From: Paracoccaceae bacterium
GTDB taxonomy: Bacteria; Pseudomonadota; Alphaproteobacteria; Rhodobacterales; Rhodobacteraceae
Length of the DNA stretch: 10,542 nucleotides
Assembly (NCBI GenBank): GCA_007134405.1
Contig: SLKW01000307.1
Coordinates: forward strand, 1 to 10,542
Direction: 5' to 3'
The notes beneath the pieces were generated by a model that was not told where the DNA came from, did not search any database, and saw only the letters and a list, made by a program, of their open reading frames with translations. Both the position numbers and the translations under genes were made by a program. Below, piece by piece: positions 5,824-10,542 of the stretch (within the stretch, counting starts at the first letter, position 1; each line of letters begins with the position of its first letter).

Positions 5824-6705
5824 TCAGGCATCCGCGGATGCCGCCATGCTCCGAACGATCTGGTATACCGCATCGATCAGCGGCACGGAACCGCGGCGAA
5901 GCTCGTTGCGGTCATCATTCGCGACCCTGCCATTGGCGATGCCGTCATACATTCCGAGCAGCGCGTCCGCGACTTCCGGAGGCATACCGGCCTCGGCAAG
6001 CACCGCGGGACGCGCCTCGGGGGGAACGCATGCCGTTTCCAAGCGGCGACCGAGTACCTCGCCGAATGCCTGCGCGACATCGTTGGCGCTCCAGTCTTCT
6101 GGGCCCGAAAGCTCGACGATCCGCTGGCCACGGAAGTCGTCACAAAGGAGGAGGGCAGCGGTGCGCCCGACATCAATGGTGCTCACCATCGGTATCTTCT
6201 TCGCGGGTTCGAGAAAGCTCGGAAGCACGCCATCAGCGATAGCGGCCTCTGCAACCTCACCCCAGGTTTCGACGAAATAGCCCGGCCGCAGGAAGGTGGT
6301 GGCGGGCGCACCCCGATCGAGATGCCTTTCCAGGATGTTGAGCATCGCGATGACGCCCGTGCCCGTCTCGTGCTGGGCGCCGATCGAGGACAGGGCGACG
6401 ACCCTTGGCAACTCGGCCTGGCGCACCGCCTGGGCAAGCGTCCAGCCGACCTTTTCGGCGCGCAGGTAGGGGTCTCCGCTCTCGGGCGGTGGGCAGAGAA
6501 GGAAGGCACCCGATGCGCCCACCAGAGCGTCGGCCAGGCTGGATGCGTCCTCGATGCTGCCAATGGCGACATCCGCGCCGAGCTTCCGCCAGGTTTCAGC
6601 CTGCCCCGGGCGCCGCAGGAAGACGCGGATGGGTTGTCCCATTTCGAGAAACGCATGGGCGGTCTCGCCACCGGCGCGTCCGTTCGCTCCGAGCACTACA
6701 TACAT
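5824..6705 (-). CDS. NmrA-like family NAD(P)-binding protein (atypical short-chain dehydrogenase/reductase)
   Basis: A 293-aa protein starting MYVVLGANGRAG, with the Rossmann dinucleotide motif GANGRAG at 6-12. Further family marks: a variable strand VFLRRPGQ (28-34), the VVALSSIGA segment (102-110) at the active-site position without the YxxxK pair of catalytic SDRs, the LRPGYFVETW substrate-domain motif (139-148), IDVGRTAA (177-184) and ELSGPE (198-203). NmrA-like proteins work as redox sensors or as quinone/NADPH oxidoreductases; nothing here decides which. The start is supported by GAGGAGA 6 nt before the ATG on minus. It is divergent from the LysR gene at 6785 and probably its regulated target. 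Confidence 0.9.
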   Translation of the reverse strand: MYVVLGANGRAGGETAHAFLEMGQPIRVFLRRPGQAETWRKLGADVAIGSIEDASSLADALVGASGAFLLCPPPESGDPYLRAEKVGWTLAQAVRQAELPRVVALSSIGAQHETGTGVIAMLNILERHLDRGAPATTFLRPGYFVETWGEVAEAAIADGVLPSFLEPAKKIPMVSTIDVGRTAALLLCDDFRGQRIVELSGPEDWSANDVAQAFGEVLGRRLETACVPPEARPAVLAEAGMPPEVADALLGMYDGIANGRVANDDRNELRRGSVPLIDAVYQIVRSMAASADA

Positions 6706-6735
6706 GGTGTCTCTCCTCGTTTGTCACAGCTGGAG

Positions 6736-6763
6736 ACTATGACGACCACTTCCATGCGTCCAA
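6736..6763 (-). promoter_or_regulatory. Probable sigma-70-type promoter of the NmrA-like gene
   Basis: Read on minus, TTGGAC (plus 6758-6763) and CATAGT (plus 6736-6741) are separated by 16 bp, a plausible -35/-10 pair. The -35 lies inside the LysR-type dyad at 6753-6769, so a LysR protein bound there could control it. Motif match only; no start site is known. Confidence 0.35.
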
Positions 6764-6769
6764 TGCATG
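6753..6769. promoter_or_regulatory. LysR-type box (T-N11-A dyad) in the divergent spacer
   Basis: CATGC (6753-6757) and GCATG (6765-6769) are perfect 5-bp arms around 7 bases, and T6755 with A6767 gives the T-N11-A pattern of LysR regulators. It ends 15 bp before the LysR ATG at 6785 and overlaps the likely -35 of the divergent NmrA-like gene. The position suits autorepression with control of the neighbour. Confidence 0.6.
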
Positions 6770-6784
6770 TGTTCTATAGCAGTC

Positions 6785-7702
6785 ATGCGTGAAGTGAATT
6801 TGCGAGGCATCGACCTCAACCTTCTGGTCGTGCTTCAGGCGCTCCTGGATGAGCGCAGCGTCACCCGGGCCGCCATGCGACTCGGCATGAGCCAGCCTGC
6901 GGCCAGCAGAGCACTTGCGCGGTTGCGAAAGCTATTCTCGGATGCGCTTCTGGTGGAGGGGCCGGGGGGATACCTGCTGACCGCGCGCGCCGAAGAAATT
7001 CGGCCCTTGCTGCACGACACGCTGACCGGCGTCGGCGAACTGCTCGATGGCAGCGCCTTCGATCCGGGGCAGGCAACCGGGTCCGTGCGTCTGCTGATGG
7101 CGGACCTCGAGGCGGCAGTGCTTGCTCCACGACTTCTTGCCCACCTTGCGGACCAGGCTCCGGCCCTCGATCTCGAGGTGGTGCCGCCCAAGAGAAGGCC
7201 CATCGATGCGCTCGAATCCGGCGCCGTAGATGCCCTCATCGGCGTCGTCGACGACGCGCCTGCCGGGCTTCGGAAACGCAAGCTTTACGAGGATGACTTC
7301 GTGACCCTCCTGCGCGCGGATCATCCGGCCACAGACGTCAACCTCACGCTCGATCGGTATCTCGGCCTCGATCATCTCGTGGTCAGTATCACCGGGTCAG
7401 GCCCCGCCTGGATCGATCAGGCGCTCGCACGTCTTGGCAGACGGCGGCGAGTGAAGGTGCGGGTCCCAAGCTTCTTCGCGGCCGTCGAAATCGCCGCTCG
7501 CTCCGATTTGGTCATGACGCTGCCATCGAGCCTTGCCCGAACTGCCGCCGACATGCGGCGCTTTGCGCTGGTGCCACCTCCACTGGAACTGGACCGCGTG
7601 GCGATGAGCCTCGCCTGGCATGGACGCCATCAGGATTCGCCCCGACACGTCTGGCTCCGCAGCCTGATCGTCGCGGCCGCTTCCGAAATCGGCCGCTGGT
7701 GA
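6785..7702 (+). CDS. LysR-family transcriptional regulator
   Basis: A 305-aa protein of normal LysR length. The winged helix-turn-helix occupies about 8-67: LNLLVVLQALLDERSVTRAA, then MSQPAASRALARLRKLF (35-51), then LLVEGPGGYLLTARAE. The linker helix (70-100) and effector domain (from about 101, SVRLLMADLEAAVLAPRL) follow. The late motif PSFFAAVEIAARSDLVMTLP (228-247) is typical of the NodD/PcpR-like subgroup, which often senses aromatic or phenolic compounds; the effector here is unknown. I take ATG 6785 because MREVNLRGIDLNLL matches usual N termini; ATGs at 6763 and 6767 are possible but would place the operator inside the gene. No strong Shine-Dalgarno is visible before 6785. Divergent from the NmrA-like gene. 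Confidence 0.92.
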   Translation: MREVNLRGIDLNLLVVLQALLDERSVTRAAMRLGMSQPAASRALARLRKLFSDALLVEGPGGYLLTARAEEIRPLLHDTLTGVGELLDGSAFDPGQATGSVRLLMADLEAAVLAPRLLAHLADQAPALDLEVVPPKRRPIDALESGAVDALIGVVDDAPAGLRKRKLYEDDFVTLLRADHPATDVNLTLDRYLGLDHLVVSITGSGPAWIDQALARLGRRRRVKVRVPSFFAAVEIAARSDLVMTLPSSLARTAADMRRFALVPPPLELDRVAMSLAWHGRHQDSPRHVWLRSLIVAAASEIGRW

Positions 7703-7868
7703 GACCGCTGCCACGGATCTCGCCGCATGCCCGGGCCATGGTGCAAGACACGCTCGACGGTGGAACAACCAAGCGCTACCGTTACGCCGCTCGCCAGCTC
7801 GTCGAATGCCAGTTATCCTCGGTGCATCTGCGCCCGCCTTCAGCCGCCGGCACTTTAACCTGCCCTGC

Positions 7869-8426
7869 TCAAAATGCAACGCAGTCTCTGCCCGAGATAA
7901 TCTGCTGCCAGGCCGCATACAGGGCGTTGCGCTCGGGCTCCGACGGTGCTGGTCGGCTTTCGTCCGAGCCCTCGGTCACCAACGCACTGATCGAGCCTGG
8001 GCAGGAGCTGACAGCTTCGCCGAACACGCGGTTATGCGCAGAGCGAACGATCCCGACACCATTTAGGAACCGCACCATCTCGATGGCGGCTCCGCCGTCC
8101 TCGTCGAGCAGCTGCCCTTCGTCGACCTCGGCGAGGTCACCATAGAGCTCCCAGTCGTTAGAGAGGCGGCCGAGGGCCTCAGCGCAGATGCGATGCTTCT
8201 TTTCAGGAAGGTCGCTTAGCCGAAGCTGCAAGAATCCCTTCTGCGTGCGCAGCAGGAACTGGCTCGAATTGATGAAGGACGCGTTGTCGAGGTACAGGCC
8301 TGACTCCCGGACTGCGACGATGTCGCCTGGGAGTGCCTCGGTCATCGGAGTCAGCACGCGCTCCAAGCACATGCGGACGCTCCGGCCGTGCAGTTGGCCG
8401 ACGAAAGCGATGGGAAGTGTGGTCAT
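7869..8426 (-). CDS. Hypothetical protein, 185 aa, no recognised domain
   Basis: I do not recognise this protein. It is likely real: the ATG at 8426-8424 has a very good AAGGAG Shine-Dalgarno 8 nt upstream on minus, and the frame runs cleanly to a TGA. It has no signal peptide or membrane segment and is acidic in its middle (DLAEVDEGQLLDEDGG, 97-112). The N-terminal half (for example GDIVAVRESGLYLDNASF, 34-51, then FLLRTQKGFLQLRL) looks beta-rich; the C-terminal part has helical ALYAAWQQII (168-177). Four Cys residues (20, 81, 142, 182) are scattered. Third-position G+C seems lower than in the detox cluster. It stands alone between a LysR gene and a truncated sigma gene, consistent with an inserted accessory segment. 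Confidence 0.72.
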   Translation of the reverse strand: MTTLPIAFVGQLHGRSVRMCLERVLTPMTEALPGDIVAVRESGLYLDNASFINSSQFLLRTQKGFLQLRLSDLPEKKHRICAEALGRLSNDWELYGDLAEVDEGQLLDEDGGAAIEMVRFLNGVGIVRSAHNRVFGEAVSSCPGSISALVTEGSDESRPAPSEPERNALYAAWQQIISGRDCVAF

Positions 8427-8692
8427 GTCAGGCTCCTTCTGGGATTGGTCAGAAGTATGATGGGCTCGTTACCGCTGGTACGGAAATGAGTGCCACGGAC
8501 GGTCGGCCGAAGGCGAAAAATGCCTCGCAGCGAGAAGGCAGCGACGCCCAGTCCGCACGATCATCGGCTATCGGCTCCCGTCGTAAAATGACAGCGATGC
8601 CTCGGCGGCTGAGCGATTACGGCTGGGCGGTTACGGCACATGCAGACTGCGGCGAGTGAGAAAACCTGTGCGAGTACGGTACGAGTACCGAC
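8427..8692. other. 265-bp gap without a gene; probable junction before the truncated sigma gene
   Basis: No frame here has a credible start, ribosome site or family resemblance, and none supplies the missing N terminus of the sigma factor. The right end carries a tandem near-repeat: CGAGTACGGTA (8671-8681) followed directly by CGAGTACCGAC (8682-8692). The stretch must also contain the promoter of the minus-strand gene that starts at 8426, but no clear -35/-10 pair was found. Confidence 0.5.
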
Positions 8693-9154
8693 TTGAACAC
8701 AGCGTCAGTGCAGGGCGGCCTCGTGCGCGCCCGCGGTGCGGCGCTGGGGCCTGATGGTTGCGAGGATGTGGTGCAGGAGGTGCTGCTGGCGGTTCACCTC
8801 AAGCGTCAGACCTGGCGGGAAGACGCACCCCTGCGCCCCTGGCTCTACGCCATCGCGCGGCACAAGGTGGCCGATGCCTTTCGTGCCCGCGGCCAATGGG
8901 TCGATCTGCCGATGGAGGATTTCGCCGAGAGCCTGCCCGCCGCCGAGGCGCCGGACCCGACAGTGGCGCGCGACATCGAAAAGGTGCTCGGCCAGTTGGA
9001 GCCGCGTTCGGCCGACATCGTTCGCAGCTTCGGTCTCCGGGGCGAGACGGTTGCGGAAACCGCGAGTCGTCTCCAGATGAGCGAGGGGGCGGTTCGCGTG
9101 GCGCTCCACCCGCTGAAGAGCATCGCCCGGCTGCGGGAAAGGATGATGGAATGA
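8693..9154 (+). CDS. ECF sigma-70 family sigma factor, probably 5'-truncated
   Basis: The frame is unmistakably an ECF sigma factor: CEDVVQEVLLAVH (23-35) is region 2.2, PLRPWLYAIARHKVADAFR (46-64) is regions 2.3/2.4, and 95-152 is the sigma-4 helix-turn-helix (GETVAETASRLQMSEGAVRV). Family resemblance begins only near GLVRARGAALG (about 8717). Relatives have about 35-40 more N-terminal residues (region 2.1 helix), which are absent here; upstream the frame meets a TGA at 8657-8659 and has no homologous sequence. The only start is TTG 8693 without a Shine-Dalgarno. In the recognition helix VALH is followed by P140-L-K, where I expect R-A-L-K, so one residue is lost and a proline added. It overlaps the NrsF-like gene by ATGA. 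Probably non-functional; as drawn it is 153 aa. Confidence 0.8.
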   Translation: MNTASVQGGLVRARGAALGPDGCEDVVQEVLLAVHLKRQTWREDAPLRPWLYAIARHKVADAFRARGQWVDLPMEDFAESLPAAEAPDPTVARDIEKVLGQLEPRSADIVRSFGLRGETVAETASRLQMSEGAVRVALHPLKSIARLRERMME

Positions 9155-9783
9155 AGACCGACGATCTGATCGCCGCGCTGGCCGCCGACACGCTGCCACG
9201 ACTCACCGTCGCGCAGAAGCTCGCGCGGGCGCTACCCGTGGCCTTCGTCGCGTCGCTCGCCGCCTTCCTGCTCTTCTGAGGGTTCCGGCCGGACCTCGTC
9301 GCCGCGCTGAGTTTGGCCGCCGCGTTCAAGTCGCTCCTGCCGCTGGTCCTTGCGCTGCTGGCCGGGGCACTGGCGCTCTTGCTGTCCAGGCCAGAGGCAG
9401 AAGGAGGCAGGCCCGCCACCGGCTTGTGCGTCTTCGGCGCGGTGCTCTTGGCCGCCTTCGGGATCGCCCTTGCCGGCGGTGGCCTCTCGGGCCTTTCCAG
9501 CGCGCTTGCCACGCCCAGCCTCATGGTCTGCCTCACCAGCATCCCGACGCTTGCGCTGCCGCTTCTCGGTGCGGCACTCTGGGCGCTGTCCGCCGGGGCG
9601 CCCCAACGACCGGCCCTCGCCGGCGCATTGGGTGGTCTGGCGGCTGGCGGTCTTGCCGCGGCGATCTACTCGCTCTACTGCGATCAGGACGCGGCGCTTT
9701 TCTTCCTGCCGGCCTATGCTGCGGCGATCCTCATCGTCGCCGTCATCGGCTTGCTGATCGGTTCCCGCACGCTGACGTGGTAG
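9151..9783 (+). pseudogene. NrsF/DUF1109-family anti-sigma factor, interrupted by one in-frame TGA
   Basis: NrsF-type proteins are six-helix inner-membrane anti-sigma factors encoded beside their ECF sigma. The start MKTDDLIAALAAD (ATG 9151, sharing ATGA with the sigma stop) is classic. The frame stops at TGA 9277-9279 (codon 43), but the same frame continues at once as GFRPDLVAALS and stays open to TAG 9781-9783. Read through, it gives 210 codons, the usual family length, with the expected hydrophobic segments (about 28-42, 61-79, 90-109, 130-147, 154-175, 185-204), the RPALAGALGGLAAGGLAAAIYSLYC motif region (153-177) and Cys93, Cys127, Cys177. Relatives have Trp just before the G-x-R-P-D motif, so TGG to TGA is the simplest cause. 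A sequencing error or suppression cannot be excluded. Confidence 0.88.
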
Positions 9784-10422
9784 CTCTCGCAGGCGACAAC
9801 TCGATATTGGCTGTTGCTGCTCTCCGCCGCTCGTCGTGGTGACGCACCTACAGTCGGAACCCGCCTTCCGCTGACGGAACTGGCATAAGTGCTGCGCGTC
9901 AGCGCAACTGCCTCGAGCGCTTCGTTGCGGTGCGCACTAATTGGCCCTTCGGACAGCGCAAAGCGCCTTTCCGCCATGCTTTGCCGCCCCTGCGGGGATG
10001 CCCGTGAATCCGCTGCTGCACTTGGTGTGGGAAAATGTCCGCCATTCCGCACTCGCAGCGAATGACGGCTCCGTCCGCAAACTACCGCTCATCCGTTCAG
10101 CGCAGGCTCCCGTCAGATTGAGCCCATACCGACCGCCTTGGAGATCGACGGCTTTGCCGTTGTTGTATTGAGGGGACCAACGTGATCGGCCCTCTTCTGC
10201 CGTTCGTTTCTCGCAGATCGCTGCCCGAGAACGGCCATTCGATCACTCCGCAGCGATCATACCCAGGCGAACCAGATAAAACGACGAAACGGTGTATGCG
10301 ACGTGATCGCCGCCGAGCATTCAGCTTCTGGAATGATCCACGTCATGGTTTGTACCGGCAGGTTGTGCTTTCAATGCAGGTGATGAAGCCTGCTGCCCGA
10401 CCGCGCCAATAAGGGCCGGGAC
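9784..10422. other. About 640 bp with no convincing gene, between the NrsF-like pseudogene and an IS end
   Basis: No frame on either strand resembles a known family. Several small hairpins occur: TTCCG-CTGA-CGGAA (9866-9879), TGCGC-GTCA-GCGCA (9893-9906), and a compound one with CGGA/TCCG outside GCGC-AAA-GCGC (9950-9973). One 76-codon frame from GTG 10182 has GAGGGG upstream, but its product is basic and low in recognisable structure. A 25-residue minus frame (10320-10243, ending LVRLGMIAAE) could be the tail of a lost gene. The whole looks like degenerate intergenic or remnant sequence. Confidence 0.5.
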
Positions 10423-10448
10423 GAGCTATGCGCGAAAGTTGGTGATGG
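10423..10448. repeat. Terminal inverted repeat of the IS256-like element (one end)
   Basis: The segment starts GAGCTATGCGCGAAAGTTGG and ends 5 nt from the transposase stop. It closely resembles the GAGCTAT...AAAAGTTGGTGA ends I recall for IS256-family elements. The other end is outside the window, so the repeat cannot be verified. The outside 8 bases GCCGGGAC (10415-10422) are the candidate target duplication. Confidence 0.6.
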
Positions 10449-10453
10449 CGTGA

Positions 10454-10542
10454 TCAGGCGGCGGCTTGAAGTTGCTTGATGCCGTCCTTGAACTCAACCC
10501 CTCGGACGACCTCAGGGAGACGGTTCGCGCCGTCGAGCTTTC
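10454..10542 (-). CDS. IS256-family transposase, last 28 residues
   Basis: On minus, from the window edge to TGA at 10456-10454, the frame reads KLDGANRLPEVVRGVEFKDG and then IKQLQAAA. L-DG-x-x-x-LP-x-v-x-x-GV-x-F-x-DGI is the usual C-terminal ending of IS256-type transposases (DDE Mutator-like family). The catalytic DDE residues lie outside the window. The alternative, a relative from another DDE family, is less likely because the adjacent terminal repeat also fits IS256. Confidence 0.7.
   Translation of the reverse strand, partial: KLDGANRLPEVVRGVEFKDGIKQLQAAA

Larger units (their letters stand above)
10423..10542 (-). mobile_element. IS256-family insertion sequence, 3' end only (continues beyond the window)
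   Basis: A transposase C terminus on minus, followed within a few bases by a matching terminal repeat, marks an insertion sequence that enters from the right edge. Only its last 120 bp are visible, so completeness and activity cannot be judged. It adjoins the decaying sigma/NrsF locus and the gene-poor stretch to its left. Confidence 0.65.

Noticed and set aside
5714..6280. 188-codon plus frame opposite the NmrA-like gene
   Set aside because: Antisense shadow, Ser/Arg-rich; the minus frame has a Rossmann motif and good start.
9277..9279. Selenocysteine or programmed readthrough at the NrsF-like TGA
   Set aside because: No stem-loop of SECIS type is apparent just after the TGA, and the expected residue is Trp, not Cys; a nonsense mutation or sequence error is simpler.
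10243..10320. 25-codon minus frame ending LVRLGMIAAE
   Set aside because: Its sequence looks protein-like, but it is too short and lacks a good ribosome site; at most the tail of a lost gene.
10182..10412. 76-codon GTG frame with GAGGGG upstream
   Set aside because: The product is basic, Arg/Pro-rich and unlike any family known to me; the ribosome match alone is too weak.

Overview
The window is high-GC (coding parts mostly G or C at third positions). Protein style, Tat-exported enzymes and an ECF sigma/NrsF (DUF1109) pair point to an alphaproteobacterium, probably Rhodobacteraceae or a close relative. This is inferred from protein character only; no rRNA or other taxonomic marker is present.

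Region 1 (1-5705) is a probable detoxification/stress locus. A MarR-family regulator, cut by the window start and carrying an OhrR-like Leu-Cys-Phe motif, is divergent from seven plus-strand genes: a Tat-exported EstB-like serine hydrolase, a SnoaL/NTF2-like protein, a glutathione S-transferase-like protein, a PhnB-like VOC protein, a duplicated DUF1428 protein, a double-domain PhnB-like VOC protein and an AHSA1/SRPBCC protein. An 18-bp near-perfect dyad (314-331) lies just upstream of the first gene and is the obvious MarR operator. The genes have strong, similar ribosome binding sites and short gaps, so a MarR-controlled operon or regulon is likely. The most distinctive members are the tandem DUF1428 fusion and, before it, two mutually exclusive hairpins.

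Region 2 (5824-7702) is a divergent pair: an NmrA-like NAD(P)-binding protein on minus and a LysR-family regulator on plus. Their 79-bp spacer holds a T-N11-A dyad that overlaps the probable -35 of the NmrA-like gene.

Region 3 (7703-10542) looks like accessory or decaying DNA. It holds an unrecognised 185-aa gene on minus with a good ribosome binding site. Next comes an ECF sigma gene that lacks the start of its sigma-2 domain, then an overlapping NrsF/DUF1109 anti-sigma gene broken by one in-frame TGA where a Trp is expected. About 640 bp without a convincing gene follow, and the window ends in the 3' end of an IS256-like insertion sequence on minus. The sigma/anti-sigma module appears to be degenerating. 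I see no CRISPR array, tRNA or rRNA, and no clear evidence of a wholly new system. The strongest leads are the MarR detox cluster with its DUF1428 duplication and the broken sigma/NrsF module.
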